A DNA stretch of 34,211 nt from Butyrivibrio sp. (GTDB taxonomy: Bacteria; Bacillota; Clostridia; Lachnospirales; Lachnospiraceae), in the NCBI GenBank assembly GCA_023664865.1, contig JAMPEU010000027.1, positions 1-34,211 on the forward strand, given 5' to 3'. The notes beneath the pieces were generated by a model that worked only from the letters and a program-made list of their open reading frames with translations, was not told where the DNA came from and did no database searches. Shown here piece by piece: positions 18,526 through 26,375 of this stretch. Both the position numbers and the translations under genes were made by a program. Each line of letters begins with the position of its first letter. The stretch's first letter is position 1.

Positions 18526-19017
18526 TTAACATGCAATATCGACATTCATTCCAAGGTACTTATTTGCCGCGTCTGAGGATTTTAATTCTTTTTGATAAGG
18601 ATTCTCCTCATTATAGTAGCGAATCTGCGTAGACGTGGTTCCGCCTGAAACAAAGGTGCGGCCACATTCCGGACATACGGAAGTATGGATTGCGACATTG
18701 CATGAGAGGACTTTTCCATTATTCTGCGCAGCTTTTCTGTAAGCGTTAGAAACATGTTCCTGTTCGTGGCTCCTGACTTTTGACGCAGCCGCATTCGGAG
18801 AAATATGCGATGCTGCCTTAAAAGAAACATTTTCGTCGGAACCGTCCTGATATTTACGGTTGCGGCAGGTTTCACACTCTGCGGGAGAAGACTCACGACC
18901 CGGAAGTTTCTCAGTTGACTGGCCGGGATTGCGGATTATCTGATAACTTTCATCAGCCTGCGATGGAAAATATGAACTTGCTAATGGATTAATACCGTTT
19001 ACCATACCGATAACCAT
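18526..19017 (-). CDS. Small HExxH-containing, Cys-rich protein of unknown function
   Basis: A protein of 163 residues without signal peptide or membrane segment. It has HEQEHV (residues about 84-89) in the context SKVRSHEQEHVSNAYRKA, the form of a zinc metallopeptidase active-site helix, preceded by a CETC pair (residues about 49-52) and followed by a CPEC pair in HTSVCPECGRTFVSGG. The two Cys pairs could form a zinc ribbon. It resembles SprA-related and similar small putative metalloproteases, but the third zinc ligand is not identified, so activity is a guess. The start is uncertain: AGGAAGG lies just 1 base before ATG 19017, and ATG 19005 is a possible alternative. Confidence 0.7.
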   Translation of the reverse strand: MVIGMVNGINPLASSYFPSQADESYQIIRNPGQSTEKLPGRESSPAECETCRNRKYQDGSDENVSFKAASHISPNAAASKVRSHEQEHVSNAYRKAAQNNGKVLSCNVAIHTSVCPECGRTFVSGGTTSTQIRYYNEENPYQKELKSSDAANKYLGMNVDIAC

Positions 19018-19035
19018 TCCTTCCTGAAATAAATA

Positions 19036-19956
19036 TTAATTAGTATAACCGCTTTCTTCCAGAATTTCTTCCAACATCTCATCGAAAGTCTGGCCGTATA
19101 TGCTCTCGAATGTTTCATTGGCTCTGGTTCTGACGGTATCATTTGTAAATAGCATTATAGTAAAGCTTATAAAAATTATCGCACTCAAAACTAATCCTAC
19201 TGTGCCGGTTATTATACCGTTTTTTGCCGTGCTTGGAAGTTTGGGACGCATGCCTTTGGAAAGCAGGGCAAGTACAATAGCCGTGGCTCCTGTCATAAGC
19301 GCCGGATATACAACACATTGTAAAGACATAATCATTGAAATTAAATCAATTAAACTCATGACAAGGGAGATGATGCCTAAAACCTTAGAGGCGGAAGCCA
19401 ACTTGTCTCCCGGCTCCTGGATGTTCTGCCGGTATATGGGACGCCCATAGTTATAACCGTTATTATTATAGCCATAGTTATAACCATTATTGCCATAACT
19501 ATTGTTATTGTTACCATATCCATTATTATAACTATTGTTATTATATCCGCTGTTGTTATTGTTGCTGCCGTTGTAGCTGTTATTGTAATTATTGATGTTA
19601 TTATAGCCGTTGTAGTTATTGTTGTTATAGCTGTTGCCACTGTTGTAAGGGTTGGTGCTATTGTGACCGTTATAGTTATTGACGCCATTATAGCTGTTAC
19701 TATTGTTGTAACCGTTATTGCCGGTATAGGTATTGCCGCTTGAATATGGCGTATTAGTCGGCTGCGTAGGGGTCGGACTGCCTTGATAAACATGCGCTGA
19801 TGTTTGTGCTGACTCCGAGACATTCATGTTGCTTCCGCTTTGCTCAGGAGTATTTTCAGCGGTATTATTCATACTCGCAGGATCTGTGTTTGGCATATCC
19901 GGCGTATTATTTATATTATTATTGTTATCCGGTTCAATATTGTGCTGAAAGTCCAT
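19036..19956 (-). CDS. Membrane protein with long Asn/Tyr/Gly-rich N-terminal region
   Basis: A protein of 306 residues. The first 75 are polar (Asn, Thr, Pro, Ser). About residues 75-175 form a low-complexity region built almost only of Asn, Tyr, Gly and Ser (NGYNNSNSYNGVNNYNG type repeats). The C-terminal 120 residues have a DUF4190-like layout: a short KLASASKVLGIISLVMSLIDL helix and two to three more hydrophobic helices, ending in an acidic tail (FDEMLEEILEESGYTN). GGGGGA precedes ATG 19956. On the minus strand TGATACAAT at 20026-20018 is a probable extended -10 promoter. Such proteins often accompany membrane-envelope functions, but no specific role can be assigned. Confidence 0.82.
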   Translation of the reverse strand: MDFQHNIEPDNNNNINNTPDMPNTDPASMNNTAENTPEQSGSNMNVSESAQTSAHVYQGSPTPTQPTNTPYSSGNTYTGNNGYNNSNSYNGVNNYNGHNSTNPYNSGNSYNNNNYNGYNNINNYNNSYNGSNNNNSGYNNNSYNNGYGNNNNSYGNNGYNYGYNNNGYNYGRPIYRQNIQEPGDKLASASKVLGIISLVMSLIDLISMIMSLQCVVYPALMTGATAIVLALLSKGMRPKLPSTAKNGIITGTVGLVLSAIIFISFTIMLFTNDTVRTRANETFESIYGQTFDEMLEEILEESGYTN

Positions 19957-20017
19957 GATAATCCCCCATTTTTACCCAGCCTGCGAATTTATACATCACG
20001 TTCAACTGATTAAGCCT

Positions 20018-20026
20018 ATTGTATCA
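20018..20026 (-). promoter_or_regulatory. Extended -10 promoter of the minus-strand membrane gene group
   Basis: On the minus strand TGATACAAT, 62 bases upstream of ATG 19956; the -35 position is weak (TGGATT at 17-base spacing). The rest of 20027-20110 is AT-rich and shows nothing else supportable. Confidence 0.5.
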
Positions 20027-20114
20027 TAGACAAATAAGAAAATCCACTTTAAATTGTAAAAATCCATTTACCCTAAAATTATTAATAATGTTCCATGCAG
20101 CGCATTTCAACCCG

Positions 20115-20143
20115 TTGCACATATCAAAAAAATCAAGTATAAT
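20115..20143 (+). promoter_or_regulatory. Promoter of tex
   Basis: TTGCAC (20115-20120), 17 bases, and a perfect TATAAT (20138-20143), 62 bases before the tex start. GGGAG at 20191-20195 is the ribosome-binding site. Confidence 0.7.
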
Positions 20144-20204
20144 GTATAGGTAGCTGCGCTGCGACATGGTGCAGCCACAAGAAAATGTCAGGGAGTTGTA
20201 ATAC

Positions 20205-22574
20205 ATGGATATTATTTTAAAACTAAAAGAAGAATTAAAAGTAGAAAAATGGCAGGTTGAGGCTGCCGTAAAGCTGATTGATGAAGGAAATACGATTCCT
20301 TTTATTTCAAGATACCGTAAGGAGGCTACAGGCGCATTGAACGATGAAGTGCTGCGTAATCTCCATGAGAGGCTTACATATCTGAGAAATCTTGAAGAGA
20401 AAAAGGAACAGGTTATAAAGAGCATTGAGGAACAGGGCAAGCTGACGGAAGAACTTAAAGAGAAAATTGCCTCAGCAGAGACTATGGTGGTTGTAGACGA
20501 TTTATACCGTCCTTATCGCCCGAAGAGAAAGACAAGGGCAAGCGTAGCTAAGGAGAAAGGCTTAGACGGACTGGCTGATTATATTATGGCGCAGGAAGGC
20601 GGCGCGCCTATTGAAGAAGAGGCTGCAAAATATGTCCATGACGATGAGGACGAGGCAAAGGCGGTAAAGACCGTGGAGGATGCCATTCAGGGCGCAAAAG
20701 ACATTATAGCCGAAATGATTTCCGACGAGGCTGATTACCGTATATATATAAGAAATATTACGATTGATGAAGGAAAACTTGTAAGTACGGCAAAGGACGA
20801 GAAAGCGCAGAGCGTATACGAGATGTACTATAATTATGAAGAACCGGTAAAAAGGGCGGCTGGACATCGTATTCTGGCGATTAACAGAGGGGAGAATGAA
20901 AAATTCCTGACAGTTAAGATTGCTGCACCGGAAGAGCGCATTTTGCAGTACCTTCGTAAAAAAGTCATTAAAAATGACAATAGTGTCACAACTCCGATTT
21001 TGGAAGAAGTCATTTCTGATAGTTATATCAGACTTATTGCTCCTGCAATAGAAAGGGAGATTAGGAATGATTTGACGGAAAAAGCGGAAGACGGCGCGAT
21101 AGCCGTATTTGGCAAGAACTTAGAGCAGCTCCTTTTACAGCCGCCGATTGCCGGCAAGGTAGTCCTTGGCTGGGATCCTGCATTCAGAACCGGCTGTAAG
21201 CTCGCAGTGGTAGACGCTACCGGCAAGGTGCTTGATACCAAGGTTATTTATCCGACTGCGCCCCAGAACAAAGTTGTAGAAGCTAAGGCGGAGTTAAAAA
21301 GGCTGATTAAGAAATACAACGTATCCCTTATTTCTGTAGGAAACGGCACTGCCTCAAGAGAATCGGAACAGGTCATTGTCGAGCTGCTTAAAGAGCTGGA
21401 TGTACCAGTGCAGTATGTTATTGTCAACGAGGCGGGCGCTTCTGTATATTCTGCAAGTAAACTTGCAACGGAGGAATTTCCTAACTTTGATGTGGGACAA
21501 AGAAGCGCGGCTTCTATTGCGAGAAGGCTTCAGGATCCGCTTGCGGAGCTTGTAAAAATCGATCCGAAATCCATAGGAGTCGGTCAGTACCAACACGATA
21601 TGAATCAGAAGAAACTCAGTGACGCGCTAAACGGCGTTGTGGAAGACAGCGTTAATAAAGTAGGAGTAGACCTTAATACGGCATCAGCGTCACTGCTTGA
21701 GTATGTTTCCGGCGTAACTAAGGTGATAGCCAGAAATATCGTAGATTACAGAGAGGCAAACGGGCGCTTTACTAACCGTAATCAGTTGCTCAAGGTGGGT
21801 AAGCTTGGTCCCAAGGCGTTTGAACAGTGTGCAGGCTTTATGAGGATTACGGATGGCGATAATCCGCTTGACGCTACCAGCGTACACCCTGAATCATATG
21901 AGGCGGCAAAAAAGCTTCTTGACAAGATGGGGCTTACCATGGCGGACGTCAAAGAGGCGCAGAAAAAGGCGGCGGCAGAGAAAGCGGCTGGTAAAAAGGC
22001 TCCCATAGTCAAGGAAAAACCTAAGAAACAGAAAGAAATCGTTATACGCAACACCAATACTGCTATGGGAAAAGCGCTGGCGGCGGCTATGGGCGGCGTG
22101 GCGCTTGATAATGCGGGCGCAGCGACACAGACCATGGAGAAACCAGATGTAACTGTAAGCAGTCTGGAGAAAAGAATAAAAGATAAAAAGAAACTTGCGG
22201 AGGAACTCGGCATCGGCGAGATTACCCTGACGGATATATTGAAGGAGCTTGAAAAACCTGCAAGAGATCCGCGTGACGATATGCCTGCTCCAATTTTAAG
22301 GAGCGATGTGCTTGATATGAAAGATTTAAAGCCCGGTATGGTTTTAAAAGGTACAGTGCGTAATGTTATCGATTTTGGCGCATTCGTGGATATCGGGGTG
22401 CATCAGGACGGTCTTGTGCATGTTTCCCAGATGACCGATAAATTTATCAAGCACCCGTTAGAGGCGGTAAGCGTCGGAGATGTGGTTGAAGTACAGGTGC
22501 TTTCCGTTGATTTGGAGAAAAAACGGATTGGTCTGACGATGAAGATAGGAAAAGATACTCAGGCGAAACAATAA
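20205..22574 (+). CDS. tex: Tex-family RNA-binding transcription accessory protein
   Basis: A protein of 789 residues. Its N-terminus (KVEKWQVEAAVKLIDEGNTIPFISRYRKEATG) and GWDPAFRTGCKLAVVDATGKVLDT of the YqgF-like domain identify Tex. The helix-hairpin-helix part follows (TKVIARNIVDYREANGRF), and the C-terminal S1 domain is MVLKGTVRNVIDFGAFVDIG...HVSQM. Tex/YhgF-type proteins bind nucleic acid and associate with transcription and RNA decay. It is longer than the 720-780 usual residues because of an Ala/Lys-rich insert at about residues 583-650 between the HhH and S1 parts. Monocistronic by appearance: promoter before, and the FMN riboswitch unit after. Confidence 0.95.
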   Translation: MDIILKLKEELKVEKWQVEAAVKLIDEGNTIPFISRYRKEATGALNDEVLRNLHERLTYLRNLEEKKEQVIKSIEEQGKLTEELKEKIASAETMVVVDDLYRPYRPKRKTRASVAKEKGLDGLADYIMAQEGGAPIEEEAAKYVHDDEDEAKAVKTVEDAIQGAKDIIAEMISDEADYRIYIRNITIDEGKLVSTAKDEKAQSVYEMYYNYEEPVKRAAGHRILAINRGENEKFLTVKIAAPEERILQYLRKKVIKNDNSVTTPILEEVISDSYIRLIAPAIEREIRNDLTEKAEDGAIAVFGKNLEQLLLQPPIAGKVVLGWDPAFRTGCKLAVVDATGKVLDTKVIYPTAPQNKVVEAKAELKRLIKKYNVSLISVGNGTASRESEQVIVELLKELDVPVQYVIVNEAGASVYSASKLATEEFPNFDVGQRSAASIARRLQDPLAELVKIDPKSIGVGQYQHDMNQKKLSDALNGVVEDSVNKVGVDLNTASASLLEYVSGVTKVIARNIVDYREANGRFTNRNQLLKVGKLGPKAFEQCAGFMRITDGDNPLDATSVHPESYEAAKKLLDKMGLTMADVKEAQKKAAAEKAAGKKAPIVKEKPKKQKEIVIRNTNTAMGKALAAAMGGVALDNAGAATQTMEKPDVTVSSLEKRIKDKKKLAEELGIGEITLTDILKELEKPARDPRDDMPAPILRSDVLDMKDLKPGMVLKGTVRNVIDFGAFVDIGVHQDGLVHVSQMTDKFIKHPLEAVSVGDVVEVQVLSVDLEKKRIGLTMKIGKDTQAKQ

Positions 22575-22640
22575 AAATTGTGTTTTCGTATTGATTTTTG
22601 CCTGCGTCAGTATTACAATAGCATAAATACATAAAGTTAA

Positions 22641-22786
22641 GTTCTTCGGGGTTGGGTGTAATTCCCTACTGGTGGTGATGTCTGTGAATAACAGGCGAGT
22701 CCACGACCTGATTATATTCACGGAAATATAATCAGCTGATACGGTCAGAATCCGTAACCAACAGTAAAGTCTGGATGAAAGAAGAA
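22641..22786 (+). promoter_or_regulatory. FMN riboswitch (RFN element)
   Basis: The conserved core is present in order: P1 TTCTTC (22642-22647) with GAAGAA (22781-22786), GGGTGTAATTCCCTACTGGTGGTGATG, the GAGTCCACGACCTG segment, a variable hairpin (CTGATTATATT / AATATAATCAG), and the 3-prime part ACAGTAAAGTCTGGATGAAAG. It binds FMN and turns off the downstream riboflavin-uptake gene. The expression platform is the terminator at 22821-22852. Confidence 0.95.
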
Positions 22787-22820
22787 ATAATATTTGTATG
22801 CTTTGTTTTGTATGCAATTT

Positions 22821-22852
22821 ACCCCGGATATTATATATGTCCGGGGATTTTT
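22821..22852 (+). terminator. Riboswitch terminator
   Basis: CCCCGGA and TCCGGGG form a stem over a loop of about 11 bases followed by ATTTTTTATTT. It is placed 35 bases after the aptamer, as expected for FMN-induced premature termination. Confidence 0.9.
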
Positions 22853-22872
22853 TATTTCCATTTCCATAACCA

Positions 22873-22957
22873 GAGTTCGGTCGGAATAAACAAAAGCGGA
22901 GCGACTTACCGCTTTTCAGGCATTGGAGCTTCGTTTTTGTTTATTCCGTCCGGACTC
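22873..22957 (+). repeat. 30-bp hairpin between the riboswitch terminator and ribU
   Basis: The arms 22873-22902 and 22928-22957 pair over 30 positions: 26 Watson-Crick, 3 G-U wobbles and 1 U-U mismatch as RNA. The 25-base interior contains GACTTACCGCTTTTCAGG and may be a shortened version of the conserved core of elements A-C (which have TTAGTACCGCTGCGATTTTTCA). It lies in the ribU leader, after the riboswitch terminator and just before the AAAGGAG site. The role is unknown. Confidence 0.7.
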
Positions 22958-22988
22958 GTAATAGCATGAAAGGAGCAAAAGAAGAATT

Positions 22989-23714
22989 ATGAACGGATTA
23001 TTTCAAAGTATCCAGGACAACGTACTGTTTGTCGTCGAGTTTATGGGGATTATCGTACTTATGACGATAATTGCTTATGCGGCGGAGAAGTGCATCAGGA
23101 AGAAAAATAGCGAGACCGGCAGGATTTTATCGACAGGAAAAATTGCGGTAATTGGAATGTTTTCAGCAATAGCGGCAATATTGCATATACTGGACTTTCC
23201 AGTTCCATTCGCACCGTTTTTCTATAAGCTGGATTTCAGTGAATTGCCGGCGTTGATTGGTACGTTTGCTTATGGACCGGTAGCAGGTGTTATGATTGAA
23301 TTTTGTAAAATAATACTCAAGCTGTTGTTTAAAAATACCTCTACGGCATTCGTAGGAGAGATGGCGAATTTCGTAATCGGCTGTTCATTCTTGGTTCCTG
23401 CGTCCATAATATATATGCTGCGCAAGAATAAAAAAACAGCCGTTATCGCATGTGCTGTCGGAACTTTGTGCATGACGATATTCGGCAGCGCTTTCAATGC
23501 AGTGTATCTTCTTCCGGCGTTTTCTAAGCTGTATGGTATGCCTCTTGAACAAATCGTAGAGATAGGGACGGCGATTAATCCGGCGATAAAAGATACAATA
23601 ACACTTGTAATCTTAGCGGTGGCGCCGCTGAATTTATTAAAAGGCGCTTCGGTATCGCTCATTACCATGTTGGTTTATAAAAAATTGAGCCCTATCTTAA
23701 AAAAGGCGGTATAA
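22989..23714 (+). CDS. ribU: Riboflavin ECF transporter substrate-binding subunit RibU
   Basis: A 241-residue membrane protein with an N-terminal extra helix (about 12-32) and then the five to six helices of an ECF S-component. The family motif around GMFSAIAAILHILDFPVPFAPFFYKLDFSELPALIG, read as parts, contains the riboflavin-type LDFSELPALIG, and VAGVMIEFCKIILKLL follows, where energy-coupling modules dock. It takes up riboflavin in combination with the shared EcfAT module, which is not in this window. The FMN riboswitch immediately upstream confirms the substrate. Start ATG 22989 with AAAGGAG at about 22968-22974. Confidence 0.94.
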   Translation: MNGLFQSIQDNVLFVVEFMGIIVLMTIIAYAAEKCIRKKNSETGRILSTGKIAVIGMFSAIAAILHILDFPVPFAPFFYKLDFSELPALIGTFAYGPVAGVMIEFCKIILKLLFKNTSTAFVGEMANFVIGCSFLVPASIIYMLRKNKKTAVIACAVGTLCMTIFGSAFNAVYLLPAFSKLYGMPLEQIVEIGTAINPAIKDTITLVILAVAPLNLLKGASVSLITMLVYKKLSPILKKAV

Positions 23715-23818
23715 ATGAAGATTATTAATTTAAGATAATGTTAAGGTTTGGGGAAGTTTGAATTAAGATATCAATGCTATATTCTTAATACAGGCTTCCT
23801 TTATTCACAGCCTTGAGC

Positions 23819-23985
23819 GGCATGGACTCATATGCTTCTTCTTGAGGCTCTTGGAAAACGTAGACCACTGAAAGTGGTCTTATACTTTGGTGAAAAAGCT
23901 GTTTTTTTAGCTTTTGAACCTAGTACCGCTACGATTTTCCACGAAGCGAGAGCGTGCCTCAGGGAGAAGCATATGAGTTCATGCC
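23819..23985 (+). repeat. Long hairpin element C
   Basis: Arms 23819-23848 and 23956-23985 pair over 30 positions: 27 Watson-Crick and 3 G-U as plus-strand RNA. The core (23849-23955) aligns with element B: GAAAACG, GGTGAAAAAGCTG, AGCTTTTGAAC, TAGTACCGCTACGATTTTCCACG, and GAAGCGAGAGCGTGCCT. It also carries an extra small hairpin, ACCACTGAAAGTGGT (23873-23887 area). It occupies the gap after ribU; no T-run follows the arm. The rest of 23715-23818 and 23986-24110 is AT-rich and I see nothing further except possible weak promoter elements near 24065-24100. Confidence 0.8.
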
Positions 23986-24110
23986 ATATACGATTGTGAA
24001 TAGTGACTACCTGTTGTATTTTAAGTAATTTGTTAGAAAAATTTATGAAAAGATTATAAAATACTTGAAGTTTTTTATGGTATATTAGCGTTATATATAG
24101 TATATTTATT

Positions 24111-24135
24111 GTAATTACTCAGTAGGTCTGCGCAT
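24111..24135 (+). repeat. 25-base dispersed repeat, copy 2, with adjacent hairpin
   Basis: The second copy of the repeat seen at 534-558: GTAATTA, four bases, GTAGGTCTGCGCAT. It is followed at 24146-24161 by the perfect hairpin GACCGT-AATA-ACGGTC, ending 10 bases before the AAAGGGAAA ribosome-binding site of the ABC operon. Confidence 0.5.
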
Positions 24136-24181
24136 TTACTGCGCTGACCGTAATAACGGTCGGAGAAAGAAAGGGAAATTT

Positions 24182-24868
24182 ATGAGTGCATTGGTAGAGG
24201 TGCAGGATATCTGTAAGGTATACAATCCCGGCGAAAACGAGGTAAGGGCGTTAGACCATGTCAGCCTTACGATTGGTGAAAAAGAATTTGTGGCTATTAT
24301 AGGACAGTCGGGTTCTGGTAAATCTACTTTAATGAATATGCTGGGCTGTCTGGACGTGCCTACCAGCGGCAATTATTTTCTGCATGGACAGGATGTATCC
24401 CATATGAGCGATAACGAGCTGTCAGATGTGCGAAATAAGGAAATCGGCTTTATTTTTCAGGGATTTAATCTGATTGCGGGACTGACTGCACTGGAAAACG
24501 TAGAACTGCCGCTTATATATAGAGGGGTTGGGAAACGCGAGCGTCTTAAGCTGGCGGAAGTGGCTCTTAAGAAGGTAGGATTGGAAAACAGAAAAAGCCA
24601 TAAACCTGCGGAAATGTCAGGCGGACAACAGCAGCGTGTGGCAATCGCCCGCGCCATTGCGCAGGCGCCGCCGATTATTCTTGCCGACGAGCCGACTGGA
24701 AATCTGGATTCGGGTTCCAGCAAAGAGATTATGGGAATATTAAGAACTTTGAATGAAGAAGGCAGGACAGTTATCCTCATTACGCATGACAATGAAATAG
24801 CCGCGCAGGCAAATCGTGTGATTAAGATTATGGACGGAAAGATTGTACATGATTCCAATGAGTCATAG
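24182..24868 (+). CDS. ABC transporter ATPase, MacB/LolD type
   Basis: A 228-residue ATPase of the LolD/MacB class that drives a two-partner exporter. Walker [10 protein letters not shown] at residues 41-49, Q-loop in [25 protein letters not shown] (as family), signature [13 protein letters not shown] at 146-158, Walker B IILADE ending with Glu170, then [10 protein letters not shown] and the H-loop TH in [10 protein letters not shown]. It is the first gene of a three-gene set with the membrane fusion protein and the permease; the gaps are 59 and 47 bases. The exported substrate is unknown; similar sets in Gram-positive bacteria export peptides or antimicrobials. Confidence 0.95.
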   Translation: MSALVEVQDICKVYNPGENEVRALDHVSLTIGEKEFVAIIGQSGSGKSTLMNMLGCLDVPTSGNYFLHGQDVSHMSDNELSDVRNKEIGFIFQGFNLIAGLTALENVELPLIYRGVGKRERLKLAEVALKKVGLENRKSHKPAEMSGGQQQRVAIARAIAQAPPIILADEPTGNLDSGSSKEIMGILRTLNEEGRTVILITHDNEIAAQANRVIKIMDGKIVHDSNES

Positions 24869-24927
24869 CTTTTACAATATAGATAGCGGAATTTATGAAA
24901 AATAAGAGAAAAGAGGAGAGAACTTCA

Positions 24928-26328
24928 ATGGAAAAGTCAAAGAAAGGAAAAATAATCAGAAGGGTTATTATCGGAATAGTCTGCGCTGCCGTAGTTGCAT
25001 TTATGGCGTTTAATTCCATTATGGAGAAGAACACGCCCGAAATCGTGTATGTCACTCCGGTAGAGACAGGCGATGTTGAGCAGCAACTTAGCATAAGCGG
25101 AACGGTAAAAACGCAGGAGAGCAAGACATACTTTTCACCGATTGCGATTGAAATTGACAGTATAGACGTAGAGCTTGGGGATAGCGTGAAGGAAGGGCAG
25201 ACGCTTTTGTCATATAATGCAGATGAGATGGAGAATGAGAAACTGCTGGCACAGTTGCGTATCAAGGCTAACGAGAGCGGATACGCAAGCACAATTTCCA
25301 AGGATAACAATTATATAAATGAGCTTGGAGAGGCGACTTTTAATTTGGATATATTGGAACTGCAGATTGCATATGCCGAAAACAATATAAAAATACTTGA
25401 GAAAAAGATTAGCGACAAACAGGACAGTCTGGCTAAGGAAGGGACGAATCTGCAGATTGAACTTATAGACTGGTCCGATGAGCCGGATTCAGAGGAATAT
25501 CAGGATTTGCAGAAACTGATTCAGCGCAATTCCTATGAACAGCAGCACAATAAGGACATTGCGGCATGGCAGAGTGAGATTGAAACATATCAGGATACGG
25601 TTACTGCATGTAATGAATATAAGGCGGAGATGGAGAGCCAGAAGAACACTTCGGAGAACAGTATTCTTGACGGCAACAGTAAGGAACAGTTGTCAGCCAA
25701 CAGGCAGATAGAGAATATAAGCGCAAATGAGACACTGACGGCGTTAGAGACAATAGAAAACGGCATAGCTGCAGATTTTAACGGGGTTATAACTGAACTA
25801 CATGTGGTGGAAGGTGATATTCCTGCAAAAGGAACGCCGATGCTTGTGATAGAAAGCACAGAGAAGGTCAAGGTCGAGATTTCCGTATCCAAGTACGATT
25901 TGGAGAAGATAGCGGTAGGGCAGGAAGCGGAAATTACCATTGCGGGCAATACATATAACGGAAAAGTATCCAAGATAAACGGCATGGCTACGGTAAATAA
26001 CAGTGGCGCAGCGGTAGTGAGCGCGGAGATAGAGATTAAAAATCCTGACGCTAATATTTTCCTTGGAGTTGAGGCAAAAGTAAAGATTAATACGGCTTTT
26101 GCAAGCGGGGTGCCGATAGTGCCTATAGAAGTGATTAACAGTGATAAAGAGGGCGATTTTGTCTATGTCGTGGAAGAGGGAATATTGCAGAAAAGGCGGA
26201 TTGTTACAGGTATTTCTTCCGACAACTACTCTGAGATTAAGGAAGGCTTGAGCGAGGGTGAACAGGTTGTACACAGTGTTTCGGCGGATATGGTTGAAGG
26301 AATGATAGTAACACCTGTTATTGAATAA
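24928..26328 (+). CDS. Membrane fusion protein (HlyD/MacA-like) of the ABC exporter
   Basis: A protein of 466 residues from ATG 24928, with GAGGAGAG at 24911-24918; an earlier ATG 24895 lacks a good site. One N-terminal membrane helix (about residues 11-31, IIRRVIIGIVCAAVVAFMAF) is followed by the split lipoyl-like parts (EQQLSISGTVKTQESKTYFSP ... EVELGDSVKEGQTLLSYN as family, and GVITELHVVEGDIPAKGTPMLVI) around a long helical hairpin (about 130-260), and a beta-barrel and membrane-proximal domain. It joins the permease to the outer surface of the cell envelope. In a monoderm the hairpin may contact the cell wall or the substrate. Confidence 0.9.
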   Translation: MEKSKKGKIIRRVIIGIVCAAVVAFMAFNSIMEKNTPEIVYVTPVETGDVEQQLSISGTVKTQESKTYFSPIAIEIDSIDVELGDSVKEGQTLLSYNADEMENEKLLAQLRIKANESGYASTISKDNNYINELGEATFNLDILELQIAYAENNIKILEKKISDKQDSLAKEGTNLQIELIDWSDEPDSEEYQDLQKLIQRNSYEQQHNKDIAAWQSEIETYQDTVTACNEYKAEMESQKNTSENSILDGNSKEQLSANRQIENISANETLTALETIENGIAADFNGVITELHVVEGDIPAKGTPMLVIESTEKVKVEISVSKYDLEKIAVGQEAEITIAGNTYNGKVSKINGMATVNNSGAAVVSAEIEIKNPDANIFLGVEAKVKINTAFASGVPIVPIEVINSDKEGDFVYVVEEGILQKRRIVTGISSDNYSEIKEGLSEGEQVVHSVSADMVEGMIVTPVIE

Positions 26329-26375
26329 CGCCCTTTCCTTAGGTAAAGTTAAGAGACAAAAAGGGAGCAGAGTAT

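Noticed and set aside
19377-19823. Ile/Thr-rich minus-strand frame overlapping the Asn-rich gene
   Set aside because: It is the frame-shifted reading of the AAT/AAC-rich repeat region and lacks a ribosome-binding site.
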